Source: Malachius bipustulatus
Taxonomy: Eukaryota; Arthropoda; Insecta; Coleoptera; Melyridae
Reading direction: 5' to 3'
Length of the DNA: 64,000 nt
Assembly (NCBI GenBank): GCA_910589415.1
Contig: OU342637.1
Coordinates: forward strand, 42,128,162-42,192,161
Below are positions 1 through 11,492 of the stretch, piece after piece. Under the pieces are notes generated by a model. It made no database searches. It was not told where the DNA came from and saw nothing but the letters and a program-made list of their open reading frames with translations. The position numbers and the translations under genes are program-made. Numbering within the stretch: position 1 is the stretch's first letter; each line of letters starts with the position of its first letter.

Positions 1-825
1 GAAAATTTTCACCGCTTTTTAAATTGGCTTTCTGAAATTTTCCATAGTCAGGTCATATTAGCGTAGTGGTTTATTGTGAAAATTTCACGCCATCAATTTT
101 CAGCCAATAAAGTACGAGCATTGCTTACCGTTGCCATGGTTATTTGTGTATTATATCGGAAATTTTCTCCTCCAGGGCTAAGCTGGAGAGTATTATAGTG
201 GAAATTTTTTGACGTTTAAAAGTGACAACTAGGAACTTTATAAACGTCAACTGTTAACTGTTGCTGTTATTAATATTAATCAACCAATGCGTTTTGTTAA
301 AGTTTCTATTATAATTTAATATTAAAGTGATGTTTTCGCGTATTACCACGTATGAAATCACGGATTCACTATCGAAAAAATGATCTGAAGAAACCTAATT
401 TACCAAATTTAGTAATTCTATTTGAAATAGGTAGGTACTTACATAATTTTTCGGATAACACACGGCGAATTCATGGGGGTTCGACCACTTTATTTTTATA
501 ATTAATTATATGGCACTTTTTGTTGGTAGAATCCATCTGCTGGGCAAATCCTTGCGCTTTGGAAAGAATGGCATCTAATCAATACTAATCATAATTACTA
601 TTATACCGCAATTGTCGACTTATCATTATCAAAAAACACATTCGGCTGGTGAAGTTTATAAACTAAAATTTTTGTTTGACAGCGCTAATAATGGCGGCGC
701 AGTTATTAAACGTCAGTTTGGCGTTGTCACGTGATTATGTTACGCCTCCATGTCATATTTTTATTTCACAATAAAATTGTAATTTTTCTATTCAAAACTA
801 ATTTTGTTGTGAAATTTTCTTTCCA

Positions 826-979
826 AATACCACTCGAAATCAAATTATACCAGGAAATTTTGTTCTCGCTTACGAATATTTTAAGAAAATTATCCCTCGC
901 CTTCGGCTCGCGATAATTTTCAAAATATTCGTGAGCTCGAAAAAATTTCCGGAAATAATTTGACCTCTAGTGGTATTAC
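826..979. repeat. Box-punctuated hairpin P1a
   Basis: Imperfect inverted repeat with arms of about 75 bp. Read on the minus strand the paired segments are separated by CGAG-type boxes: CGAGCTC, then an apex GCGAGCCGAAGGCGAG, then GCGAG. The outer ends pair as ACCACT/AGTGGT. It closes unit 1 of the tandem duplication. Confidence 0.75.
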
Positions 980-1740
980 ATGTGAAAATTTCACGCCATC
1001 AATTTTAAGCCAATAAGGTACGAGCATTGCTTACCGTTGCCATGGTTATTTGTGTATTATATCGGAAATTTTCTCCTGCTGGGGTAAGCTGGAGAGTATT
1101 ATAGTGGAAATTTTTTGACGTTTAAAAGTGACAACCCGGAACCTTATGAACGTCAACTGTTGACTGTTGCGGTTATTAATATTAATCAACCAATGCGTTT
1201 TGTTAAAGTTTCTATTGTAATTTATAATATTAAAGTGATGTTTTCGCGTATCACCACGTATATGAAATCATGGATTTACTATCGAAAAAATGATCTGAAG
1301 AAACCTAATTTACCTAATTTAGTAATTCTATTTGAAATAGATAGGTATACTTACATAATTTTTCGGATTAACTCACGGCGAATTCATGGGGGTTCGGCCA
1401 CTTTATCTTTATAATTATTAATTGTATGGCACTTTTTATTGGTAGAATCCATCTGCTGAGCAAATCCTTGCGCTTTGGAAAGAATGGCATCTAATCAACA
1501 CTAATCATAATTACTATTATACCGCAATTGTCGACTTATCATTATCAAAAACCACACTCGGCTGGTGAAGTTTAGAAACTAAAATTTGTGTTTGACAGCG
1601 CTAATAATGGCGGCGCGCAGTTATTAAACGTCAGTTTGGCGTTGTCACGTGATTATGTTACGCCTCCATGTCATTTTTATTTAACAATTAAATTGTAATT
1701 TTTCTATTCAAAACTAATTTTGTTGTGAAATTTTCTTTCC

Positions 1741-1894
1741 AAATACCACTCGAAATCAAATTATACCAGGAAATTTTGTTCTCGCTTACGAATATTTTAA
1801 GAAAATTATCCCTCGCCTTCGGCTCGCGATAATTTTCAAAATATTCGTGAGCTCGAAAAAATTTCCGGAAATAATTTGACCTCTAGTGGTATTA
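1741..1894. repeat. Box-punctuated hairpin P1b (second copy of P1a)
   Basis: Near-identical to P1a at the end of tandem unit 2; same apex (CTCGCCTTCGGCTCG on the plus strand) and the same flanking boxes. Confidence 0.75.
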
Positions 1895-3384
1895 CATGTG
1901 AAAATTACATTTCATTTCCTTTCAAAACGTGCCTTAGAAGGGATTTTTAAATTTAACAAAACAAAAAAATTGGCAAAATTTAACAATTTTGTCCCTTTTC
2001 CTGTACCCGCCACTGGCTAACTTTACTTAAAAAATAATATTATTTACACTACGTGTAATAAATTCGAAAAAACTGAAAGGGGGGTTTTGAAAACCGCAAA
2101 TTTGAAATTTTAGAGGAATAAAAATCAAGTAAAATATTCGAATATGTCCGCCATTTTTCTGATTTGCTTCTTGAAATTTTTCAGAGTTAAAGGCTATATT
2201 AGTTATAGTTGTCCTATGAAAAAATTTCAGTTAAATTCCTTCAAAAATGTGCTCATAAACGGCTGTAGAAATTTAGCCATTTTTACCCTTTTCCTACCCC
2301 TGCCACTGGCTTATTAATAGAAATAATGCAAATTTTATTGCATTAACTCAAATTTAAAATAATTTTCTTCCATTTGTTTCTAACTTGCTTATTTAGAGGT
2401 TCAAAATTTAGCCATTTTTTCGTAAAACTGAAAAGGCCGCCATTTTAGGACGGCTTTACCGACTTTACTCAAATACAGTACCAGATGACTACTTGAGAAT
2501 ATCTTACTACCAAAAAAATTTCAGCCCCCTAGATTAAAAACTGCGACCAGAAACTGTGCCTCATGGACGGTTTTTTTTCTTAAGTTTGGAGGGACACCCT
2601 GTAGAAGTAACGCAGCTTTAGGAAAATGTTTATTACGCAAATTTAACGTCATCCCTAAGTTTCACAAGAGTAAAAAATTTCTTTCCTTTCACTGATCTTG
2701 AAAGCTACAGAAGCGTTTTTAAAATTTTAGAGAAATAAACATCATGTAAAAAAAATCGAATATCTCCGCCATTTTTCCTATTTACTTCTTGAAATTTTTA
2801 AGGGTTAAAGGCCATTAGTATAGTTGTCTACTGTAAAAATTTCAATTAAATTCCTTCAAAAATGTGCTCATAAATTGTAAGAGAAATTTAGCCATTTTTA
2901 CCCTTTTCCGACCCACGCCACTGGCTTATTAATAAAAGTAAGGTAAATTTTATTACATTAAATCAAATTTCAAGTAATTTTCTTCCAATTCTGTTGATTT
3001 GGTTTCAAAGTTTTTTTCCATCTTACTCATACAGGGGTTCAAATATTAGCAAATTTTTCAAAAATTAAAATGACCGCCATTTTGAAACGGCTCGACCGAT
3101 TTTGCTCAAGTACAATACCAGACCAGTTCTTATAGATATCTTACTCCCACAAAAATTTCAGCCCTCTAGATTCAAAACTGCGACCTGAAATGAGATGACA
3201 AAAACCGGATTTCTGGAACTTTGAAGGGACACCCTGTAGAAGTGATGGGACTTTTGGAAAGTTTTTCAACTAAAATCCAACGTCATTTCAACGTTTTACA
3301 AGGACCCAAAATTTCGTTCACTAATCTTGAAAGATAAAGCCACAGGAGCGTTTTTAAAATCGAAATTTCGCGATTTTGGAGAAC

Positions 3385-3422
3385 TATATAAATATATAAA
3401 TATATTTATATATATATATAGA
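3385..3422. repeat. AT-rich microsatellite at the end of repeat A copy 1
   Basis: TATAAATA/TATATA tract; the same kind of tract ends the second A copy at about 13097-13152, so it appears to be part of the repeat's 3' end. Confidence 0.7.
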
Positions 3423-3782
3423 TCTTTCTATCCTTCCTGAGCCAGTCGAAATTTCATACCATCCTGAACATGGTTAAATAAGCAGTTGGAGCCCGTCTCT
3501 CGGCGTATATTTATTTGTCATTATTCGAATATCATATTTTTGAACATATACATCACGAAAAAAGAGATTTATTTTTTATCATTTTATACAAAAAAAACCG
3601 TACCATCCTGAACCATCATACTTGTGCTGACCTGAACCACTGTATATATTTTAGATGGTTCATACAATTCTGAACCACGTCTTTTCTCACAACTGCCTAT
3701 TCACTTTTTTTGTAAAACGCAGGTTCAAGTCGCTCGAAAAACTACTTATCCCATTTTAAAAATTAAAAAAAAATAAATATTT

Positions 3783-4275
3783 GCATCCACGTATCCTAAG
3801 CTTCATCAATTTTTTTGGGATCGAGGAGCGAAATAGGGGTGCTGGGTGGGTAAGAAGCTAAAAACCACTATTGCAAACTAATATATTAAGGTCACAACTA
3901 AGGCCTCTTTGACTATATTTCTATTTTTTTTCTTCATTTTCAGGGCAAGGAATATCTTCGAGATTAACAGTAGCACGATTATTATTTTGAATTTTGCATT
4001 TATTTTTCATTTGAATTCCAAAAAGCGTGACATTAATCCCTGTATTCTGGATACGATATGAGAAAGCGGATATAATGCAGGTCCTGCTCCGTACGCTTCG
4101 AAGCGGTTTGCATTGTCGTCAAGTTGTTACTTCCGAAACTCGGCGTAGTTATTCGCAATTCTCGCCATGACCGTACTCTGAAAACCTATTTTTAGTGCCG
4201 TTTTTTTTTTTTTTTTGGCTAACCATGCATTTGCAAAGCAACCTTCCTGGTGTTACTATAGATATATTCTCCGCC
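3783..4275 (+). repeat. Dispersed repeat R1, copy a
   Basis: Shares with 7948-8460 a series of blocks in the same order: GGGATCGAGGAGCGAAATAG, GGTCACAACTAAGGCCTC, a CAGGGCAA.GAATATCTTCGA block and a 3' end with CATTTGCAAAGCAA and TTCCTGGTGTTACTATAG. The middle differs by indels. A polypyrimidine-CAG precedes the GGCAA block in copy a, resembling a splice acceptor, but no reading frame is conserved. A third, partial and inverted copy lies at 15320-15432. The terminal CATTTGC..GCAAATG palindrome near the end could suggest a rolling-circle element, but the CTRR end expected of a Helitron is not clear. Confidence 0.65.
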
Positions 4276-4611
4276 CCTAAAATAGATATAAATAAAGGAG
4301 CACAAACCATCGAGTTTGGCACTTAATTAGCACATAATTGCAGATAATTCTGGTGCAGTTCATTTTTTATATTCCCGGAGTGGGGGGGCGGGAGTGCAGC
4401 TCAACGCAGCTAACAAACTGAACTATCTGAACTCAAAAAGTGTTTCCCAACACGGCTCATTTGAAATTGTTTTTTCAAAGAAAGTGTTCTAACCTGACCA
4501 GAACCTGACCGGTCCGATCATTGACGGGTTAAATATCTTTCCTTTGAAAAAATATTATCTAAGTAGACCATATATGCAGTTACCTACTCGTATAAAATAA
4601 TACGCCAAAAT
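4276..4611. other. No gene recognised
   Basis: AT-rich sequence with a short G-rich run near 4378-4393. Nothing coding or structured that I can support. Confidence 0.5.
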
Positions 4612-5216
4612 TAATGCGGCGGTTTTTTGATTTAATAGTATATTATGTTACTAGGAGTAGAAGGCGATCATTTTGTGTTGAGCGCAATTATTGCAGCCGA
4701 GGCGAAGCCGAGGCAGTGCAATAATTGAGCGAAACACAAAATGAGCATTCTACTCCAAGTGACATATACGATTTTTTCCGCAAGCGTAGTATTGAAACAT
4801 AAAATTTTCTGAATTTATTTATTTATATTTTATAAAGGACTGCAACACAAACTATAATGCACCGTAGATTTTATAATGTACTTTTTAATTTAATAGTGTC
4901 ACTCAGAATAAGTTGACGTTTATTACGTCAATGTCAATAACACATTTTGTCATTGAACATTGAACTCTAACCCTATGCTAGATTGACAGCACTCGCCATG
5001 ATTAGAAAGCGTATAGTCGTAGCGTAGCAATAGTAGCTAGATAATCCGCGGGTACTTCCAGTTGTCCGAATTCAATGTATTTTGACGATGTCATACGTTA
5101 ATTATTATTATGCTAGGACAATAATGAAAATATTGTTACTAGTAACATAATGAGATCGTTCTACAAGGTGTGTACAGTATGATAATTGCCGCATTTTAGA
5201 ACGCTTGCGGAAAAAT
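4612..5216. mobile_element. Inverted-repeat element containing hairpin P2
   Basis: The left end (AATGCGGC.., TTATGTTACTAG at about 4643) is loosely matched in inverse at the right end (CTAGTAACATAAT at about 5137, then GCCGCATT and CGCTTGCGGAAAAA to 5216). A second CCGCAAGCG copy occurs at about 4778. Hairpin P2 occupies the left arm. Element boundaries and family are uncertain; no coding sequence. Confidence 0.45.
4639..4768. repeat. Box-punctuated hairpin P2
   Basis: Arms of about 50-55 bp. Paired blocks GGAGTAGAA, CATTTTGTGTT and CAATTATTGCA are separated by boxes GGCGATC, TGAGCG and the apex GCCGAGGCGAAGCCGAGGC, with TGAGCGAAAC and TGAGCATT on the return strand. The stem sequence is unrelated to P1, P3 and P4. 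Confidence 0.75.
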
Positions 5217-6093
5217 AATTTTATTGCTCTGAGACGTTTGTAACTGACATTAGAAGTAAGAGGAAATTTACGATATTCTGGTCACTGGGTTTTTAAATGG
5301 CTTCTAATAAAATTTGGTGACCATTGTTCAACTAAGTAAAATATGTTATGAATACAATGAGAATTCTTATTTTGATGTTTTGTTTAATAAATTTAATGGA
5401 AATTTAGGGCGCATTTTTAAAATATAATTCAACAATCTGATAGGGTGACTAAATAGAGCAAAGTAAATAACAGATTCATAGTTTCAAATCTTCAGAAATA
5501 CCAATATGTAATACCTAATAGCATCAAGAGGGTAGGTATGAGGATGCCGCTATTGCCACTAGCCCACTAAAAGGAAAGCAATAAATTAATCCCGGGAGCT
5601 GACAGCTATTGATCATAATCATAAAATACCACCCGTTATTCATTCATTCTTTTTTTCATTCATAATATTTATGTTGTATTGTACGTTAATGAGTAAATTA
5701 AGGAACAGGACTTGAGAAACTTCATTTGAAAAAATTGTTTTTGCTGGTTGATAATAATAATGAATCGAATTTTTTTGTTAATTCCTGTAGCTGATTGACT
5801 ACAAAAATTGGTTTTAATTTTTTTATTTTAAGATTGAATAAATTTTCAACTACTGGAAAATGTTTGAAAACCTTGAACTTTCAACCATTTTCGCCTGCGG
5901 CGCTTCCCCTCCCCCTCTCCTACGAGGCTATTTTCAAAATTCTGGTGATTTTTTAGTGGGAATACCAGGACGATTTAGTGGTGAACATAAATTTGTGTTG
6001 GTAACGCGGATTAGAAGTCAATTTTTTATGGCTCACACTTTATTATGTTATACATACCTACATTCATTTAATTAATAAATAAATGTTTAATTA
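5217..6093. other. No gene recognised
   Basis: AT-rich sequence without a credible reading frame or clear repeat. A short pyrimidine-rich stretch near 5905-5922 is the only compositional feature. Confidence 0.5.
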
Positions 6094-6227
6094 GTATATT
6101 ATGCAACGAGCTTATAATGAAGGCTATTAATACGCGAGTATGATGGTTAAGATACGAGCCGTAGGCGAGTGTCTTAACCATCATAAGAGCGTATTAATAG
6201 CCATTATCTGCGAGTTCCATACACTAT
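6094..6227. repeat. Box-punctuated hairpin P3
   Basis: Blocks ATAATGAAGGCTATTAATA and ATGATGGTTAAGA pair with TCTTAACCATCAT and TATTAATAGCCATTAT. They are separated by ACGAGC, CGCGAGT, apex CGAGCCGTAGGCGAGTG, AGAGCG and TGCGAGT. No coding potential. Same layout as P1, P2 and P4 with different stem sequence. Confidence 0.75.
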
Positions 6228-7945
6228 TTTTTCTACGACACTTTTTTATTTCATCGAAAAGATTGAAAAATTATACATTTTAACAATGACCCGTGTACAA
6301 TTGCAGATCATTGAGGTTAAGATGGGTTGCTTACGCATATTAGGTACCAAATTTTCTTTTCGTCGCTAAGATTATTCTGCTGAGACATGTTTTAGTATCA
6401 AGTTTAAGGGCACTACTCACTACTGCGTAATTTTTATTATGCGAAGTTCGAATTCCGAATTTTACGCTTTGATTTTCAGTAATAATTTTAATAACATTGT
6501 CAGCCATTAATTACGATATTGCTTACCTGCGCACGCGACGGTCACGGTCGCAGCGTTGCCGCTTTGAATACTATATCACGGACCGCTACGAATGATATAA
6601 TACTTTATCTTCCTATCTTTTACACGATATACCTACCTATCAAATTAATTAAGGTAACATAAAATCTTGATAAATTTTCTTTGAATCTTACTTATGTTCT
6701 AAATTAAATAAACGTTCAGATTTTTTTTCAGAAATACAGAACTTATATCACAAGGCAATTTTTGTCGTGAGTATGACAACTCTGTGACTTCGGTTGGCTT
6801 GCCGACCCGATTGTGAGCGAAAACGAACCGATTCGATTGCAAATGCTCCTCTGCCATTGGATAGCTTGACCAGTGCTTTAATGAAAATTTGTATCTTAAT
6901 GAGATCCATTAAAGCACTGGTGATTCATACTTAATATGCAGATTAAAGGTTGGGAGTAGAAAAAGTATATTAATAAGTGTTAATAAGTGTAGAAGTGTAT
7001 TTATTTATGTTGATCAAGTCAGATCAAAGTTATCACGGTCCCGTACCCCAATAAGAGGAATAAACAATTTTACTTTCATTATTCGAAAGCTCTTCAAATT
7101 CTTTAAGCAAATTTTTTCAAATGGCATAATTAATAAATTGATTTGCCGATGGAAATTAGTCGGTCAAAGTTAACGACAATGAAAGATAAAACCTTTATAC
7201 AGAATTCTTCAAGGGATATTATTATTAAAAGATATCATTATAGGGTTTTTTGAAATACATAATTCCCTTATTTGTATATTAAATTTTATTTTGGTTTTGC
7301 TAATACCCAACAAAAAATGTAAAAATAAATAAATGTAGGTATTATAAAGTAAGTATAAGTACAATCATTTATTTGCAATTGAATGTTTTTTAAGCTATAA
7401 GAACTCTAATAGAAATCATGCAAGAACATAACTACAAGAATTAGAGAGCCTCGTCAGGCATTTTTATCCTGATTTTTTAAGTAACTTCACCACTCGACCA
7501 TTCAATTATTGCCTTATAATTAATTAATAATATTCCTGGTTGTGGTTTAGTATCCTGGCGTAACCATTGCAGATTTCAGACAGTTGTTGATTAGAGTCCC
7601 TCGATTCAGAGGGACTTTATATATTGTTTACCTGACACTTCACATTTTCTTCTTTCTTCTTCTTTTTTGTTTCATTTTATACAAAAAAACAAAAATCTTA
7701 CAATGCAAAAACTGATTCAAATTTACGTGTTACCTATAGACATGCAACTTCATCACATCACAAGTCATTAGTGCTGTTGTCATATTGAACGTTATAATAG
7801 GTGCTTGGGTATTTCCCCGTTCATTGCAGATATCTGTTCATTGCAGTATTGCAGGTTTTGGTATTCGACAAGCAAGATATTTCATTTCATTAGAGGGAAC
7901 AAACGATGATGGGGAAGTATTAAAACTCTTGGTAAATATATACAT
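6228..7945. other. No gene recognised; one short hairpin
   Basis: No supported reading frame. A 15-17 bp perfect inverted repeat, ACCAGTGCTTTAATG (6869-6883) with its partner at 6906-6922, brackets 22 bp and may be the remnant of a short palindromic insertion. Confidence 0.5.
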
Positions 7946-7947
7946 CC

Positions 7948-8460
7948 GCGTCTCCTAAGTTATTCCATAAATTTTTTCGGGATCGAGGAGCGAAATAGGT
8001 GTACTGAGTGGGTAAGAAGCTAAAAACAGATATTGCAAACAAATATTAAGGTCACAACTAAGGCCTCTTTGACACTACGGTCGCATTGTTATTTTTTATT
8101 CAATATCAGGGCAAAGAATATCTTCGAAATTAACAGTAGCACGATTATTATTTTGATCTTTACATTTATTTTGCATTTACATTCCAAAAAGCGTGACATC
8201 AATCCCTATAGTCTGGGTCATATCGTACCCAGGATATATAAAGCTATATCCGTTCGGATCCGTCTCTGTATCGTCGGCAACGCTACGGCGCGATAGGCCA
8301 CTTCAGCACTTCTTCTAGTGCTTGTTTACTATGTGTTTATACGCGGTACTAACCAGGACCGGACTCCCTATACCGATTTATAGTGCCTTTATTTTTGCTA
8401 ATCATGTATTTGCAAAGCAAATGAATACCTTCCTGGTGTTACTATAGGTACGTCCTCCGT
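7948..8460 (+). repeat. Dispersed repeat R1, copy b
   Basis: Collinear with copy a (3783-4275): GGGATCGAGGAGCGAAATAG, GGTCACAACTAAGGCCTC, GAATATCTTCGA and the terminal TTCCTGGTGTTACTATAG are shared, and the middle diverges (copy b has a GGATATATAAAGC segment not matched in a). The single frame across it is not conserved in copy a. Confidence 0.65.
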
Positions 8461-8859
8461 TCCTATATGGTAGATGCCATAGTGAAACTGTAGGATAGCC
8501 AAATATAAATACTGACCGAACTCTTAGACAGAACAGAATAGTTATCAATTTTTTTAGGTGAATGTCTAATTAAGCAAATAAGACACAGTGTATTCCGCGG
8601 GAGGATATTTTTACTAACTCTATACTGTGTGTACTGCGTGTATAGTTTTTTATTATTATTATTGCTTTTTGGAAATGCCATTTTAAATTGATACAAAAAG
8701 CCATCATAGGTACTTATTAAATTTTGATAGGACTCAATAAAATTGTCTTCGATAAAAACTCAAATGTAGCGCTCTTAACTTTTTATTTACATTTTTTATC
8801 TTTATTATTTTTAGTTAATAGTTAAACATAAATACCATATAAATTGAAGAGCTGCAGGC

Positions 8860-9980
8860 TGCAGATGAAGCTAAAGTGTTAAGAATTTTTTTTTCCGAAA
8901 ATGTTTTTTAACCGAGATAGACGTTGTGTAAGTGTCATTTACAAAACAGGTTTTTCAACATCCTGTATCTCAATTAAGAAACATTTTCGAAAAATAATTC
9001 CTTTGCGTTTACTTCAGCTTTTTTAGCATTTTAATATGACATTTCAAAAACGCAATAAAAAAAATGGTTCAGAATTTTTTTATGAGAAAAAAATAAAAGG
9101 TGTCATGGGACCCCAAATTCTACGCCACTGGGTTCTTCGATTTCACCCAGAATTTTTTTAGGTTATTTTTTATTTACAGGTTATTAAATAGAAAGGCTGT
9201 ATACAAAAATTCAGAGTTATTGGTGCACTCTGTAGAAAGATATATACAGGGTGTACCAGCTCGATTTAGACAACGGTAAGGGCCGTGTAGGTCTCGTCAA
9301 GACGAAACGTTTTTTTATTTGAAGTTTTTGGATTTGGACCTTCGTTGCGGAAATATGGCCGACTTCCGGTTTTTAGTTTTTTGGCTCCAGTTTCGGCATT
9401 TTTAGGTTCTCGCCCAAACTGAAACTAGTTTTTGAAACTCCTTAGCTTCAGTTACAACTTTCATATTGAAGTCAAGGTTCTATCTCTGTTGGATTCAAAA
9501 TCTTAATTTTTCAATTTGATTCAATTTGAATTGATTCAAAGACTTAAAATTTAAAGTCTTGGGCATGTCGCCATTTTGAATCCAACAGAGATAGAACCTT
9601 GACTTCAATATGAAAGTTGTAACTGAAGCTAAGGAGTTTCCAAAATTAGTTTCAGTTTGGGCGATAACCTAAAAATGCCGAAACTGGAGCCAAAAAACTA
9701 AAAACCGGAAGTCGGCCATATTTCCGCAACGAAGGTCCAAATCCAAAAACTTCAAATAAAAAAACGTTTCGTCTTGACGAGACCTATACGGCCCTTACCG
9801 TTGTCTAAATCGAGCTGGTACACCCTGTATAATAAAAACCAGTTTATTAAATCGAAACTTAAACACCCCGTATTTTGTTTAAAAAACGTTTTCGGAAAAG
9901 AAAACTATTGGAATTTTCTTAATATTCAAGCTTCATGTACACGCCCTCCAACTTATGGAACTGCATTTAGAAGCACCTAG
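8860..9980. repeat. Dispersed repeat R2, copy a, split by foldback FB1
   Basis: The parts flanking 9245-9829 line up with an uninterrupted second copy at about 14500-14890: shared blocks include TTCTACGCCACTGGG / TTCTACTCCACTGGG, CACTCTGTA.AAAGATA, TAATAAAAACCAGTTT / AATAAAAACAAGTTT, CATTTTCGGAAAA and TACACG.CCT.CA..TTATGG. R2 itself has an inverted repeat at 8875-9030 (GATGAAGCTAAA against TTTACTTCAGC). Noncoding. Confidence 0.65.
9245..9829. mobile_element. Foldback element FB1, CAGGGTG ends, TA target
   Basis: Arms of about 258 bp (9247-9508 and 9571-9827) are almost perfectly complementary around a loop of about 62 bp. The ends are CAGGGTGTACC/GGTACACCCTG flanked by TA. The second R2 copy at 14.7 kb lacks the element, giving an empty site with a single target. 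This matches the TA target duplication of the IS630/Tc1/mariner superfamily. No transposase is encoded, so the copy is non-autonomous. Confidence 0.8.
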
Positions 9981-9984
9981 TATA

Positions 9985-11490
9985 ATAAGAATGCTATATC
10001 AATATAAAGAAATATGCGAAATGTTTATGTCAAATATCTATAGGAACCCAGAGATTAAAAAAAAGTTGCTTCAATTTAATTCATAAAACTGCATTACTTC
10101 CCCATTAAGTAGGGGAAGTAATCATTTAACCGTTCCTCTAACAGAAGTAGTTTACAAGATCACTGTAGTACTAGACATTGAAAACACTTACCCCGTAGGT
10201 ATATGTTTTTTAATTTTTTGCATGTGAGGTGTGGCTTGACGTCGAGCTACACCCCCCCCACCAACCAAATTTCACCGAAATGAGTTTTAGCATAATAATG
10301 TGCTCCAAGATTTTTTCAAAATGATTTTGCTCTAACGTAAAAACTAATAAAGATACGAGACTTTCAAATTCATCCAATGCACGGTGCCGCAATATTAGTA
10401 TTCTCTACTAATATTCTCTATCAGTGGGTCTGCTTTAGAACCACTGTGTTAAGTACCATTGTTGTAACATCGACAGTAGGTAAGTTATGTGAGTCGGCCT
10501 TTTGAAAATCTTCCATATTCGTGTAATTTTATATTTTGTATTAAACTTTTAAATTTTTTAGCAATAATGTGCGCATATAACATTTAACGTAAACCCCCTC
10601 ACACGACACCGAAGCGGAATGCCTGGTTTACGGCGTTATGCATGAGAACTGTGGGGCGCGGGTCTACCAGATTCAGACAGAGGTAGTGACGTCAAGCCAA
10701 TAGTAGAGCGTTCCGCCGATTCAAATTATGTACTAGGATACTTTTAAAGGGCTGTATCTCGCAAACGGGTAAAGATAAAATTAAAATTCTTGCGCACATA
10801 TAATGCTATTATTATTCTTAAGTGTTTAAAAGTGGTTATTAAATAACCATTTGTCCACAAAATTTCCACAAACATTGTGGATTTTTTTTTGTGGATTTTC
10901 GAATTATGACTCTAGCAGGTATGTTTGTATTTTTCGAGGTTTTGTTTTTAATGTAGTCATCATCAAGTATTATCACAGAAAACTTTCGAATAATTTTTCC
11001 AATTCTAGGGTCATTTGATACAAAACTTTGAAACATAGTTTGTCTCATTTAAATTGACGTGAATTAAAAATTAACCAGAATCAAATCGCATAAATCTAAT
11101 AATCACAATTTCGATATTTTAACATTTAGGGCTGAATTCCTTAAATTATATAATGAAGATAGATAATTATTGTATTTTTGTAATTTTGTATTATGTAGAA
11201 TGAACCGGTTGTCGTTTATGACCAAGACCAATATCTGTCAGCTCCAGGGGGATGTTCCGGATATTTATTTATTGCTCTTCTAGTCAATGAACATAGAAAA
11301 AAAAATTTAGTGAAATACCTATACGCTCATTGTGTCTTCTAATATTATACTCCTATATCACATTATTGTCGCGCTCTAAAATTCCATTCATTTCAGGAAT
11401 AATATTTACCTAGGCAAATAAACTAGCAAAAAAAAAACCTTCTTGCGCATCAATCGCAGAAATAGTGTATTTTTATGCGATTCAATTATG
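9985..11490. other. No gene recognised; GC-richer patch at about 10580-10735
   Basis: Mostly AT-rich. The patch at 10580-10735 has a CGTAAACC..GGTTTACG inverted pair and is bracketed by similar GTGCGCATAT / GCGCACATAT blocks in inverse orientation (about 10568 and 10792), so it may be a small inverted-repeat element. A C-run lies at about 10250-10260. No credible reading frame. Confidence 0.4.
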
Positions 11491-11492
11491 AA

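Larger units (their letters stand above)
75..1896. repeat. Tandem duplication, two units of about 910 bp, inserted in repeat A
   Basis: Unit 1 (about 75-980) and unit 2 (about 981-1896) are the same sequence with scattered substitutions and small indels; each begins TGTGAAAATTTCACGCC and ends in a long hairpin followed by TGGTATTACA. Comparison with repeat A copy 2 shows the whole block is extra sequence inside A. No coding potential survives in both copies. Confidence 0.8.
1..3420. repeat. Dispersed 1.6 kb repeat A, copy 1 (runs off left edge, split by an insertion)
   Basis: Positions 1-74 and about 1900-3420 match, in order, the uninterrupted copy at 11493-13152. Both begin with a segment containing ACCGCTTTTTAAATT and both end in an AT microsatellite. 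The right part holds two similar head-to-tail units of about 630 bp, each containing 'CGCCATTTTT', 'CCACTGGCTTATTAAT' and ending near a GGGACACCCTGTA box (about 2590 and 3224). No reading frame is credible; the short frames shared by copies are chance. The A copy is interrupted at about 74/1900 by a tandemly duplicated segment. The family is unrecognised. The CACCCTGTA box is like the end of the foldback elements in this window, but I see no flanking inverted partner here. Confidence 0.7.

Noticed and set aside
3783..4275. R1 repeat as a Helitron
   Set aside because: There is a terminal palindrome but no clear 5' TC and 3' CTRR ends, and the copies differ at their edges.
4690..4716. Parvovirus/densovirus-like terminal hairpin at the apex of P2
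   Set aside because: The GCCGAGGCGAAGCCGAGGC apex is reminiscent of such hairpins, but no viral gene is nearby and the boxes recur in other hairpins.
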